This document shows positions 41,990 through 52,568 of a stretch of DNA of 62,959 bases, piece by piece. This stretch comes from JASLDZ01 sp964235945 (GTDB lineage: Bacteria; Pseudomonadota; Alphaproteobacteria; Caulobacterales; Caulobacteraceae). The first letter of the stretch is position 1. Each line of letters opens with the position of its first letter. The stretch is from assembly GCA_964235945.1 (NCBI GenBank), contig CAXSDV010000012.1:1-62959 (forward strand), written 5' to 3'. The notes under the pieces are model-generated. The model was not told the DNA's origin. It saw only the letters and a program-made list of their open reading frames with translations, and did no database searches. Position numbers and translations under genes: made by a program.

Positions 41990-43257
41990 TTGGCGGGCGT
42001 GGGCGCCGGTCGCATGACGTCCGGCGTCGGCGCGTAAGGGGTGCGGCCCAGGGCCGGATCGGCGTCCAGCGTTTCACCGTCGGGCCGCCCGGACGCCCCG
42101 GGAGCCTGGGGCTGGGGCGAACTCCCGGGAGAGGGGGCCTTGATCTCGCCCTGGCGGGTGCGGACGGCTTGGCCGGCCTTGGCCGTCGCAAGGCCGTCCA
42201 CCACGACCAGGTCCTCGGGCTTGAGGCCGGAGGAGACCACGCGCAACCCGTCCACGAGCTGGGCGGGGGTGACCACCCGCGCCGCGACCTTGCCGTCGCC
42301 GCCCACCACGTAGACGATCTGGCGCGACTGGTCCGCCGTCACCGCCTGGTCCGGCACCAGGAGCGCGCGGTACTTGCCCGAGCCCAGCAGGCGCATGTGG
42401 CCGAACAGGCCGGGCGTCAGGAAGGCCTTGGGGTTGTCGACCACCGCCCGGCCGCGGATGGTGCCGGACTGCGGATCGAGCACGTTGTCGACGAAGTCCA
42501 TCCGGCCCTTGACCGTGTAGTTCTTGTCGCCCTCCACCTGGATCTCGACCGGGTTGGCGGCCTGGCGCGAGGTGGTGCGCGTGCCCGCCTGGTTCTCGCG
42601 CTGGTACTTCAGGTAGGCGGCCTCCGACCCCGTGAACAGGAAGCGGATGGGGTCGACCGAGACCACGGAGGTCAGGAGCGTGGTGTCGGCGGTCACGAGG
42701 TTGCCCGGGGCCACCTTGCGGTCGGACACGCGCCCGCTCAGCGGCGCGGTCACCCGCGTGAAGCCGAGGTTGAGCGCGGCGGTGGCGGTGGCGGCGCGGG
42801 CGGCGATCAGGTCGGCCTGGGCGGTGCCCACCGTCGTTTGCCGGTTCTGCAGGTCCTGCTGGCTGGTGGCGCGCGCTTCGTAGAGCTTCTGCGCGCGCAG
42901 GAGTTCGACCCGGGCGTCCGCCAGGCTTGCGACGGCCCGCGCCTCCTGCCCGCGCGCCTGGTCCAGCGTCGCCTGGTAGGGGCGCGGGTCGATGGTGAAC
43001 AGCACCTGTCCCTTGCGCACCAGGGCGCCGTCGTGGAAGCCGATGGACTGGAGATAGCCGGCCACGCGGGGACGCACGTCCACGCTGTCCACCGCCTCGA
43101 AGTGGCCGACGAAATCATCCCAGTCGACCACCTCGCGCTGGAGGGGGTGTGATACGGTGACCAGCGGCTTGGGCGGCGGGGGCGCCTTCTTCTTGGCGCA
43201 GGCCCCCGCGGAGAGGGCCAGGGCCCCGATCGCGAGACCGGCGGCGAGGTGGCGCAT
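41986..43257 (-). CDS. RND efflux membrane fusion protein (MexE/AcrA-like)
   Basis: 423 residues. The N terminus MRHLAAGLAIGALALSAGAC is a lipoprotein-like signal with Cys20, then a Lys/Pro-rich segment. Adaptor blocks include VDSVDVRPRVAGYLQSIGFH (lipoyl half), GQVLFTIDPRPYQATLDQA, a coiled-coil hairpin (about 100-165) and LNLGFTRVTAPLSGRVSDRK. The C-terminal 60 residues are Pro/Gly-rich. The ATG at 43257 has AGGA 6 bases upstream; an in-frame upstream ATG at 43398 would add a low-bias segment. First gene of the RND operon, divergent from the acyltransferase gene across 159 bases. That spacer must hold the promoters, but I cannot assign an operator. Confidence 0.93.
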   Translation of the reverse strand: MRHLAAGLAIGALALSAGACAKKKAPPPPKPLVTVSHPLQREVVDWDDFVGHFEAVDSVDVRPRVAGYLQSIGFHDGALVRKGQVLFTIDPRPYQATLDQARGQEARAVASLADARVELLRAQKLYEARATSQQDLQNRQTTVGTAQADLIAARAATATAALNLGFTRVTAPLSGRVSDRKVAPGNLVTADTTLLTSVVSVDPIRFLFTGSEAAYLKYQRENQAGTRTTSRQAANPVEIQVEGDKNYTVKGRMDFVDNVLDPQSGTIRGRAVVDNPKAFLTPGLFGHMRLLGSGKYRALLVPDQAVTADQSRQIVYVVGGDGKVAARVVTPAQLVDGLRVVSSGLKPEDLVVVDGLATAKAGQAVRTRQGEIKAPSPGSSPQPQAPGASGRPDGETLDADPALGRTPYAPTPDVMRPAPTPAK

Positions 43258-43416
43258 GGAGAGTCCTGGTGGCGGGAAGACGCGACGCATCGGGTCCGCC
43301 CCGTTCTTAACGTGCTGGCCGGGGCGCTCCAACCGGAGATAGTTTGCACGCCTGTCGCACAAGCTCGCGGTCCGGTTGTTGCGCTGCGAAGACGACAACG
43401 TGGATTGCGTGCCGAG

Positions 43417-44550
43417 ATGCTACAGGCCTGGATCAAGCGACCGGAGGAGCTGACGGACGCCGAGCGCGCCGGTTGGCGCGTCCTGACCGCGTCCAGCCCT
43501 CGCTTCGCTTCGCCGCTCCTGGCCCCCGAGTTCGCCGAGTTGGTCGGCCGCGTGCGCCGGGACGTGAGGGTGGCGCTGTTCCGCCGGGAGGGCGCGGGCG
43601 AGGGCGAACTCGCGGGTGTGCTGGCCCATCATCGCCGGCCGGGCGGCTTGGCCCGTCCGGTGGGCGCGCCTTGGTCGGACGTGCACGGGCTGGTCAGCGC
43701 CCCGCAGGCCGCGCCCGAATGGCGCTCCGCCCTCGCGGCGGCGGGGCTGCGCGCCTACCGGGGCGCCTACGTGGCCGACCCGCACGGCCTGTTCGCCGAC
43801 CTGCCCGGCCCCGAGGAGCGGAGCCACGTGGTCGTCGTCGAGCCCGGCCGGTCGGGAGAGGCACACTGGGAGGCGCTGCGCGCGGGCAGCCCCAAGCGCT
43901 TCAAGAACATCCGCCGCCTCGAGCACAAGATGGAGCGCGAACTGGGCGACCTGGAGCTGCGCGTCGACCGTTCCCACGAGGCGCTGGAGGCGGTGCTGGG
44001 CTGGAAGCGCCGGCGCTTCGCCCAGACGGGGGCGTGCGACGTGCTTCACTCCGACTGGAGCCGCGCCCTGATGGATCAGGTCTTCGCGGCGCGCGGGCCG
44101 GCGCTGGAAGGCGCGCTCGTCACCCTGCGGGCGGGCGGCCGCGTGGCGGCCGCGCACTTCGGCGTGCGTGCGGGCGCGGTCATGCATCCCTGGATCGCCG
44201 CCTACGACCCGGCCCTCGCCCCCTGGTCTCCGGGGCTCGTGTTCATGTCCATGCTGGTGCGCGCCCTGCCGGGGCTCGGCCTCGCCCGCTACGAGCTGTC
44301 GACCGGGTCGGACCACTACAAGACGGTGTTCGCCTCCGGCTCCGAGCCCGTGCGCGCCGTGCAGGCCGACCTGCGCGCCGGGTCCGCGCCCGACATGCCG
44401 CCCTTGCTGGCGCGGGTGCGCAGCCGGCTGGACCACATCGCCGAGGCCGACCCCACCCTGGGCGGCCGGCTCCACGGCTTCGCCCGGGCGGTGGTCGCCG
44501 CCCGCCGGCTGGCCGCCGTCCCCGCCGCCGCCCTCGGCGAAGACGTCTGA
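43417..44550 (+). CDS. FemAB/GNAT-like N-acyltransferase (HfsK-like?)
   Basis: 377 residues, no signal peptide. The C-terminal half has the FemAB-like GNAT (BioF2) pattern: SPKRFKNIRRLEHKMERELG, then VLGWKRRRFAQTG, ALVTLRAGGRVAAAHFGVRA and YELSTGSDHYKTVFASGSEP, with the acyl-CoA or aminoacyl donor site expected between them. Family members add acyl or aminoacyl groups to cell-wall or polysaccharide amines. Caulobacter HfsK, a holdfast-modifying acyltransferase, belongs to this group, so a polysaccharide-modifying role is plausible. It overlaps the downstream oxygenase gene by one base (TGATG), suggesting the two act on one product. Confidence 0.78.
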   Translation: MLQAWIKRPEELTDAERAGWRVLTASSPRFASPLLAPEFAELVGRVRRDVRVALFRREGAGEGELAGVLAHHRRPGGLARPVGAPWSDVHGLVSAPQAAPEWRSALAAAGLRAYRGAYVADPHGLFADLPGPEERSHVVVVEPGRSGEAHWEALRAGSPKRFKNIRRLEHKMERELGDLELRVDRSHEALEAVLGWKRRRFAQTGACDVLHSDWSRALMDQVFAARGPALEGALVTLRAGGRVAAAHFGVRAGAVMHPWIAAYDPALAPWSPGLVFMSMLVRALPGLGLARYELSTGSDHYKTVFASGSEPVRAVQADLRAGSAPDMPPLLARVRSRLDHIAEADPTLGGRLHGFARAVVAARRLAAVPAAALGEDV

Positions 44551-45464
44551 TGGCCGTCGTCACCGATTGGACCGCCGACAAGGCCGCCCGCTTCGGCCGC
44601 GCGGACCTTCGTTTCCGCCACGACCTGCACGGGCGGCCCATGTTCGACGACGCGGGGCTGGAGCGCGTGCTCGACCTGTACCCGCGCGAGCGGCTGGGCG
44701 TGTTCACCATGGGCGAGGACCCGACCGACTGGCGTTCCTGGCGGCGCGGCGCGGCCGAGGGCGTGACCGGCGACCGCCTCCTGGAGGCGGTGCGCGCGGG
44801 CCGCATCTGGCTCAACCTGCGCGACGTGGGCGCGCACCTGCCCGACTACGCCGCCCTGTGCGCCGAGATCTTCACCGACCTGGAAAGTCATGCACGGGGC
44901 CTGCGCACCTTCAAGCGCGACCTGGGCTTGCTGATCTCGTCGGCGAACGCGCAGGTGTTCTATCACCTGGACGTGCCGCTGGTGACGCTGTGGGGTCTGC
45001 GCGGGGAGAAAACCCTCTACGTCTACCCGCCCGAGGCGCCGTTCGTGGCGCCCGACGAGCTGGAGGCGATCATTCTCAAGGACAAGCCCGAGCAGTTCGC
45101 CTTCGACCCCGGCTGGGACGCGCGGGCCGAGACCTTCGCCATGGCGCCCGGCGACATGATCACCTGGCGCCAGAACGCGCCGCATCGGGTGGTGAACGGG
45201 CCGATGCTCAACGTCAGCCTATCCATCGAGTTCATGACGCCGCAGGCGCTGATGCGCGCCAACGTCATCTACGCCAACGGCCTGCTGCGTCGCCGCGCGG
45301 GTCTGTCCCCCCGGGTGCAGGAGCGCCTCGGGCCGACGGCGCTCGCCAAGCTCGGCCTCGCGCGCGCGGCCAAGGCGGTGCGACGCACGCCGGGGCGGAC
45401 CGCGCCGGCCGTGGACTTCCGCCTGGACGCCCGGCGGCCGGGAGAATTGTCGCCGGTCGCCTGA
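44550..45464 (+). CDS. JmjC/cupin-type 2-oxoglutarate and Fe(II) oxygenase-like protein
   Basis: 304 residues. A double-stranded beta-helix core at about 130-225 shows His139-x-Asp141 in VFYHLDVPL and His212 in QNAPHRVVNGP, the two-His-one-Asp iron site of JmjC/cupin oxygenases. GLRGEKTLYVYPPEAPF between them holds a lysine (Lys154) placed to bind 2-oxoglutarate. The N-terminal 120 residues are mainly helical. JmjC-type bacterial enzymes hydroxylate proteins, peptides or sugars. It is coupled to the acyltransferase gene by TGATG and ends 13 bases before the convergent hmgA. The substrate is unknown. Confidence 0.75.
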   Translation: MAVVTDWTADKAARFGRADLRFRHDLHGRPMFDDAGLERVLDLYPRERLGVFTMGEDPTDWRSWRRGAAEGVTGDRLLEAVRAGRIWLNLRDVGAHLPDYAALCAEIFTDLESHARGLRTFKRDLGLLISSANAQVFYHLDVPLVTLWGLRGEKTLYVYPPEAPFVAPDELEAIILKDKPEQFAFDPGWDARAETFAMAPGDMITWRQNAPHRVVNGPMLNVSLSIEFMTPQALMRANVIYANGLLRRRAGLSPRVQERLGPTALAKLGLARAAKAVRRTPGRTAPAVDFRLDARRPGELSPVA

Positions 45465-45477
45465 GCGGGCGCCGCCC

Positions 45478-46836
45478 TCAGGGCAGTCGCGCCTTCTCGA
45501 ACCCGCTCCAAACGTCGTCATAGTCGAGCTGCATGGCGGGTGTGGAGGCGGCGAAGGCCGTGGGGCGCAACACCCAGCGGCTTTCGAACATGAAGGCCAG
45601 CGTGTTCTCCAGCTTGTGAGGCTTGAGCTCGGCGGCGCTGGCGCGCTCGAAACTCGCTTGGTCAGGACCGTGACCGGCCATGCAGTTGTGCAGGGAGGCT
45701 CCGCCCGGCGCGAAGCCGCCGACCTTGGCGTCGTAGGCGCCTTCGATCAGTCCCATGAACTCGTTCATCACGTTGCGGTGGAAATAGGGGGGGCGGAAGG
45801 TGTCCTCCGCCACCAGCCAGCGCGGCGGGAAAACCACGACGTCGAGGTTGGCCACGCCCGGCGTGTCGCTGGGCGAGGTGAGCACCGTGAAGATCGACGG
45901 ATCCGGGTGGTCGAAGCTCACGGTGTTCATCGTGTTGAAGCGGGCGAGGTCGTACTTGTAGGGCGCGAGATTCCCGTGCCAGGCCACCACGTCCAACGGC
46001 GAGTGGTCGAGTTCGGTCTCCCACAACTCGCCCTGGAACTTCTGAACGACGCGGGTGGGCCGGTCCACGTCTTCGAAGGCGGCCGTCGGGGTGAGGAAGT
46101 CGCGCAGGTTGGCCAAGCCGTTGGCGCCGATGGGGCCGAGCTCGGGCGGCCGCAGCAGGGCGCCGTAGTTCTCCGCCACATAGCCGCGGGCGCGCCCGTC
46201 CGGCAGCTCGGCTCGGAAACGCAACCCCCGCGGGACCACGCCCAGCTCGCCGGGGGAGAGGTGGAGCACGCCCATCTCGGTGACCAAGCGCAGGCGACCC
46301 TCCTGGGGCAGGACGAGCAGCTCGCCGTCGGCGTCGTAGAACACCTCGTCCACCATCGGACGGGTGGCGAGGTAGAGGTGCGCGGCCAGCCCCGCCCCCT
46401 CGGCGGGACCGCCGTTCCCCACCAGCGTGGTCAATCCCTCCACGAAGCTGGTCGGACGCTCGGGCCAGGGCAGGGGATCCCAGCGCATGCGGTTGGGGGA
46501 GGGCGCCGCTTCGTCGAACGGGCCGGAGCGGAGCAGGCCCCGGCCCGTCGGGCGGTAGGCGCCGTGCTGGGCCGTGGGCCGCAGCCGGTAAAGCCAGGAG
46601 CGCCGGTTCTCGTGCCGGGGCGCGGTGAAGGCCGTGCCCGACACCTGCTCGGGATACAGCCCGTAGGGCGCGCGCTGGGGCGAGTTGCGCCCGCGGGGCA
46701 GGGCGCCGGCCACCGCCTCGGTCTCGTGGTGGGCGCCGAAGCCCGACATGTAGCCGTCCACGCCCGGGCCCGTGCGACCTGCGGTGGCGGCGGCGAGCGA
46801 CGAGGCTCCGGCCGGATCGACGCGATCGACGCCCAT
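45478..46836 (-). CDS. hmgA: Homogentisate 1,2-dioxygenase
   Basis: 452 residues from an ATG with GGAGGAG six bases upstream. The family opening YMSGFGAHHETEAVAGALPR is followed by GRNSPQRAPYGLYPEQVSGT. Iron-binding residues are expected in PPYFHRNVMNEFMGLIEGAY and ASLHNCMAGHGPD, both typical of the enzyme. It opens the ring of homogentisate to maleylacetoacetate in tyrosine/phenylalanine breakdown. Fumarylacetoacetase and maleylacetoacetate isomerase are not adjacent. A longer frame up to 46884 is possible but adds a low-complexity segment. Confidence 0.96.
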   Translation of the reverse strand: MGVDRVDPAGASSLAAATAGRTGPGVDGYMSGFGAHHETEAVAGALPRGRNSPQRAPYGLYPEQVSGTAFTAPRHENRRSWLYRLRPTAQHGAYRPTGRGLLRSGPFDEAAPSPNRMRWDPLPWPERPTSFVEGLTTLVGNGGPAEGAGLAAHLYLATRPMVDEVFYDADGELLVLPQEGRLRLVTEMGVLHLSPGELGVVPRGLRFRAELPDGRARGYVAENYGALLRPPELGPIGANGLANLRDFLTPTAAFEDVDRPTRVVQKFQGELWETELDHSPLDVVAWHGNLAPYKYDLARFNTMNTVSFDHPDPSIFTVLTSPSDTPGVANLDVVVFPPRWLVAEDTFRPPYFHRNVMNEFMGLIEGAYDAKVGGFAPGGASLHNCMAGHGPDQASFERASAAELKPHKLENTLAFMFESRWVLRPTAFAASTPAMQLDYDDVWSGFEKARLP

Positions 46837-47014
46837 GGTGGCTCCTCCGTCCGCGTCCGTCTTCGCGGCGCGGTTTCGGTCCACAATCTAGGGCGTCCCG
46901 ACCGGCCATAGAAGCGCCGTCCTGGCGCCGCTTGCGCGGCCGGACCCGCTCCGGCTAGCGTTCGCCACCTTCCTGCGGCCGATCCGCCGGCCGCCGCCCT
47001 TCTCCCGAGCCCCC

Positions 47015-50000
47015 ATGCGCCTCGCCCTACGCTCGATCCTGGCCGCCGGCGCGGCCTTGCTGGCCTTCGCGCCCGCGGTCCACGCCCGAACGGCCGAAAC
47101 TCCCGCGCTCGGCCCGCCCAAGCGGGTGGGGGTTTGGGCGCAGACCTACAGCGACCTGCCGGCGGAGTCGGACGTGCGGTTCGGACAGCTGCCCAACGGC
47201 CTGCGCTACGCGATCCTGAAGAACGCCACCCCCGGCGGCCAGGCCAGCCTGCGCCTGCGCATCGGCGCGGGCTCCTTGCAGGAGACGGACGAGCAGCAGG
47301 GGCTGGCGCACTTCCTCGAGCACATGGCCTTCAAGGGCTCCACCCACGTGCCGGAGGGCGAGATGATCCGCATCCTCCAGCGCAAGGGGCTGGCGTTCGG
47401 GCCGGACACCAACGCCTTCACGAGCTTCGGCCAGACCGTCTACGAGCTCGACCTGCCCGAAACGGACGCGGACACGGTCGATACGGGCCTGATGCTGCTG
47501 CGCGAGACCGCCAGCGAGCTCACCCTCTCCCAGAAGGCGATGGACTCCGAGCGCGGCGTGATCCTGTCGGAGGAGCGCCTGCGCGACAGCCCCGCCTACC
47601 AGGCGCAAAAGGCCGAGCTCGGCTTCCTGCTCAAGGGCCAGCGCTTGCCCGAGCGCTGGCCCATCGGCCTGGTGGACGTGATCCGCACCGCCCCCGTGTC
47701 GCGCATCCGCGCCTATTACGAGGCGAACTACCGGCCGGACGACGCGACGGTGATCGCGGTGGGCGACTTCGACCCCGCGGTGATGGAGGCCAAGATCAAG
47801 GCCCGCTTCGGCGACTGGCGTCCGAAGCCCGCGCCCGCGCCCGTCGACCTCGGGCGGGTGGCGACGCGCGGCCTGTCCGCCGAGGTGTTCTCCCGCCCCG
47901 GCGCCCCCCAGGAGGTGCAGCTCGCCTGGGCGCAGCCCTACGACGACACGGCCGACACCCTGGCGCGCGAGAAGCGCGACTATGTCGAGCAGCTCGGCCT
48001 CGCCGTGCTCAACCGCCGGCTGGATCGGCTGGCCAAGGGGCCCAAGCCGCCCTTCATCGCCGCCCAGGCCGTGCGGTCGAACACGGAGAAGAGCGCCAAG
48101 CTGACCACCCTGTCGGTGGACACCACGCCCCAGGGCTGGGCGGCGGGTCTCGCCGCGGCCACGACGGAGCAGAGGCGCATCGTCCGCTTCGGCGTCACCG
48201 CACCCGAACTCGCCCGCGAGATCGCCGAGCAACGCGCGAGCCTGGGCGCCCAGGCGGCCGGCGCGGCCACCCGAAAAACGCCCGAACTCGCCACCGCCCT
48301 CGTGAGCGCGGTGGAGGAGGAGGACGTGTTCACCGGCCCCGTGCGCAACCTCGCCACCTTCGAGGCGGCGGTGCGGGACCTGACGCCCGCCCGGGCGGAC
48401 GCCGTGCTGAAGGCGGCGTTCGACGGCTCGGGGCCGCTCCTCACCCTGTCCTCGCCCTTGCCCGTCGCGGGCGGCGGACCGGCGCTGCTGGCCGCCTACG
48501 ACGCGGCGGCGCGGGCGCCGGTGACGGCGGGCGTGGCGGCGGCGGCCAAGCCCTGGCCCTACGGCGGCGCGGCCTTCGGTCCGGCGGGCCGTGTGGTGGA
48601 GCGCCGGGAGGCGGCGGACCTGGGCGTCGTTCAGGTGCGGTTCGCCAACGGTGCGCGATTGACGGTCAAGCCCGCCGCCTACGCCAAGGACAGGGTGCTG
48701 GTGGCGGTGCGGTTCGGCGCGGGCCGTCTGGGCCTGCCGCGCGACCACGCCTCCCCGCTCTGGGCGCTGGGGGCCTTCACCGCCGGCGGCACCCGCGAGC
48801 TGACCTCCGACGAACTCGACCAGGTGCTGGCCGACAAGGTGGTGTCCGCCCGCTTCGCCCTGGCCGACGAGGCGTTCCAGCTCACGGGCGCGACGCGACC
48901 GGCGGATTTCGACACCCAGATGCGCCTCCTGGCCGCCTATGTCTCGCGGCCCGGGCTGCGGCCGGAGGCGTTCGAGCGCTGGCGCGCGGGCGTCGGCTCG
49001 GCCCTGCCCCAGATCCAGTCCACGCCGTCCGGCGTCGAGGGGCGCGACATCGGCCGGCTGACCCATGCGGGCGACCTGCGATGGACCGACATCCCGACCG
49101 CCCAGGCCCTCGCCGCCGCCAAGCCCGCCGACCTGGACGCGATCCTGGCTCCCGCCCTGGCCTCCGGCGCGCCGGAGATCACGGTGGTTGGGGACATCAC
49201 CGTCGACCAGGCGATCGCCGCCGTTTCCTCGACTTTCGGAGCCTTCGCGCCCCGCCCGCCCGCGGCGCCCCCTGCGGACGCGCGCCGGGTGCGCTTCCCC
49301 GCCGCCACCCCCGAGCCGGTGATCGAGCTGCACGACGGGCGCGCCGACCAGGCCATCGCCCTGATCGCCTGGCCCACCCGCGGCTTCTACGCCGACCCCA
49401 AGGAGGCGCGCGTGCTGGACGTGGCCGCCCAGGTCTTGGAGACGCGCCTGGTCGACCAGGTGCGCATCGCGGAAGGGGCCACCTACTCGCCCGGCGCCAA
49501 CGCCGTCGCCAGCCAGGTCTACCCCGGCTACGGCTTCGTCGACGCCCAGGTGGAGACGCCGCCCGCCAAGATCGACGGTTTCTACGCCGACGTGCGCAAG
49601 ATCGCCGCCGACATGACGCGCGCGGCGCCCACCGCGGACGAACTGGAACGCGCGAAGAAGCCCCTGATCGAGACGCGCCTGAAGCAGGAGCAGTCCGACG
49701 AGTTCTGGCTCCAGCGCCTGGCGCGCGCCTGGTCGGACCCCCGCTCGCTGGACGCGGTGCGCAGCCAGCTTCCCGACCTCCACGCGGTGACCGGGGAGGA
49801 CGTGCGCCGGGTGGCGGCGACCTACCTCGCCCAGCCCCGCGCCTGGAGGCTGATCGTGCGCTCGCCCCATCCCGCCCCGGGCTCCGCCCAGCAGGCGCCC
49901 CTGCCGGTGACGCCCGCGCCGGGACGTCCCGCGCCCGGCCCCGACGCACCCGCCACCCCCGCGGCGCCCAACCCCGCCCAGCCCGGAACCAAGACGGGCG

Positions 50001-50053
50001 CGCCCTCGCCCACGCCCGCCGTTCCACCCGCGGGCGGCGCGTCGCGCAGTTGA
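47015..50053 (+). CDS. Secreted M16-family zinc metallopeptidase
   Basis: 1012 residues with a signal peptide (AAGAALLAFAPAVHA). The inverted zinc motif His99-Phe-Leu-Glu102-His103 (LAHFLEHMAFKGSTH) and the downstream Glu in SERGVILSEERLRD mark an active N-terminal M16 domain. Three further M16-fold domains follow, the last containing VEVETRLVDQ-like VLETRLVDQVRIAEGATYSP. The final 65 residues are a Pro/Ala-rich tail with no fold. It is probably a periplasmic peptidase of the PqqL/insulinase type that degrades peptides. Stand-alone gene, convergent with the 2OG oxygenase gene (9-base gap). Confidence 0.92.
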   Translation: MRLALRSILAAGAALLAFAPAVHARTAETPALGPPKRVGVWAQTYSDLPAESDVRFGQLPNGLRYAILKNATPGGQASLRLRIGAGSLQETDEQQGLAHFLEHMAFKGSTHVPEGEMIRILQRKGLAFGPDTNAFTSFGQTVYELDLPETDADTVDTGLMLLRETASELTLSQKAMDSERGVILSEERLRDSPAYQAQKAELGFLLKGQRLPERWPIGLVDVIRTAPVSRIRAYYEANYRPDDATVIAVGDFDPAVMEAKIKARFGDWRPKPAPAPVDLGRVATRGLSAEVFSRPGAPQEVQLAWAQPYDDTADTLAREKRDYVEQLGLAVLNRRLDRLAKGPKPPFIAAQAVRSNTEKSAKLTTLSVDTTPQGWAAGLAAATTEQRRIVRFGVTAPELAREIAEQRASLGAQAAGAATRKTPELATALVSAVEEEDVFTGPVRNLATFEAAVRDLTPARADAVLKAAFDGSGPLLTLSSPLPVAGGGPALLAAYDAAARAPVTAGVAAAAKPWPYGGAAFGPAGRVVERREAADLGVVQVRFANGARLTVKPAAYAKDRVLVAVRFGAGRLGLPRDHASPLWALGAFTAGGTRELTSDELDQVLADKVVSARFALADEAFQLTGATRPADFDTQMRLLAAYVSRPGLRPEAFERWRAGVGSALPQIQSTPSGVEGRDIGRLTHAGDLRWTDIPTAQALAAAKPADLDAILAPALASGAPEITVVGDITVDQAIAAVSSTFGAFAPRPPAAPPADARRVRFPAATPEPVIELHDGRADQAIALIAWPTRGFYADPKEARVLDVAAQVLETRLVDQVRIAEGATYSPGANAVASQVYPGYGFVDAQVETPPAKIDGFYADVRKIAADMTRAAPTADELERAKKPLIETRLKQEQSDEFWLQRLARAWSDPRSLDAVRSQLPDLHAVTGEDVRRVAATYLAQPRAWRLIVRSPHPAPGSAQQAPLPVTPAPGRPAPGPDAPATPAAPNPAQPGTKTGAPSPTPAVPPAGGASRS

Positions 50054-50062
50054 GCGCGGGCG

Positions 50063-50683
50063 TCAGCCCCAGGCGTAGTTGAAGCTGACGCTGATGCGCG
50101 CCGTCCGGGCGGCGTTGGCGGGCACCTCGTGGCGCAGCCAGCTCTCCCAAAGGAGCAGCGCGCCCTCCCGCGGCTGGACGGTGACGAAGCTCCGGTCCGC
50201 CTCGTCCGCGTCCGCGCGCCGGGGCGGGGCGGCCATCATCAGCGGCAGGCGCGGGTCCTCGAAGCGGATGGCCCCCGCACCCGGGGGCGTGCGCACGTAG
50301 GCGGTGCCCGACAGCACGCTGTGGGGGTGGACATGACCGGAATGCGCCGCCCCCGGCTTGAGGACGTTGACCCACAGGCTGTCCAGCTTCAGCCGCCGGC
50401 CGCCCAGGTCGTACGCCAGCTCCTCGGCGAAGCGCGCGGCGTGGCGGTCCAGCCGGCGCTTGAGGTCGGCGAACACGCTGGCGCGGCGCGGCAGGTCGTC
50501 GAGCGAGGCGTAGGAGGTGTAGCCGCCGTAGCCGTGCGTCTTGCACCAGGCCCGCCCCGCGCGGTCCTCCGCCGCCAGGCCCAGCACCGCCGCCTCCAGC
50601 TCGGCGTTGAACGCGTCGAAGCCGCGCTCGGCGGCGAGGTCGGCCTCGTACAGCCGGGTGGGGAACAGGGCGCGCGTCGCCAC
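50063..50683 (-). CDS. Putative 2OG-Fe(II) oxygenase (TIGR02466-type)
   Basis: 206 residues matching a small family of putative 2-oxoglutarate-dependent oxygenases. The opening LFPTRLYEADL and the core SLWVNVLKPGAAHSGHVHPH, SGTAYVRTPPGAGAIRFEDP and LLLWESWLRHEVPAN are visible. Likely iron ligands are two of the histidines in HVHPH and His185 in RHEVP; a downstream arginine (RTARISVSFNY) would hold 2-oxoglutarate. The substrate is unknown. It starts 2 bases after the recQ stop on the same strand, so it is the fourth gene of the fdhD-mobA-recQ operon. Confidence 0.82.
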   Translation of the reverse strand: MATRALFPTRLYEADLAAERGFDAFNAELEAAVLGLAAEDRAGRAWCKTHGYGGYTSYASLDDLPRRASVFADLKRRLDRHAARFAEELAYDLGGRRLKLDSLWVNVLKPGAAHSGHVHPHSVLSGTAYVRTPPGAGAIRFEDPRLPLMMAAPPRRADADEADRSFVTVQPREGALLLWESWLRHEVPANAARTARISVSFNYAWG

Positions 50684-50685
50684 GC

Positions 50686-52563
<1,878 letters not shown>

Positions 52564-52568
52564 CGCCG

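Noticed and set aside
37137..42191. A very long minus-strand open frame running through the NodT channel and antisense-like through the RND pump region
   Set aside because: Only its last part (37137-38771) is the real NodT gene. The rest is an alternate frame of the RND pump caused by high GC, which removes stop codons; its residues are mostly Arg, Ala, Gly and Pro.
43258..43416. GTTGT...ACAAC inverted repeat in the RND/acyltransferase spacer as a repressor site
   Set aside because: Five-base arms 15 bases apart are expected by chance, and no repressor gene is adjacent to support it.
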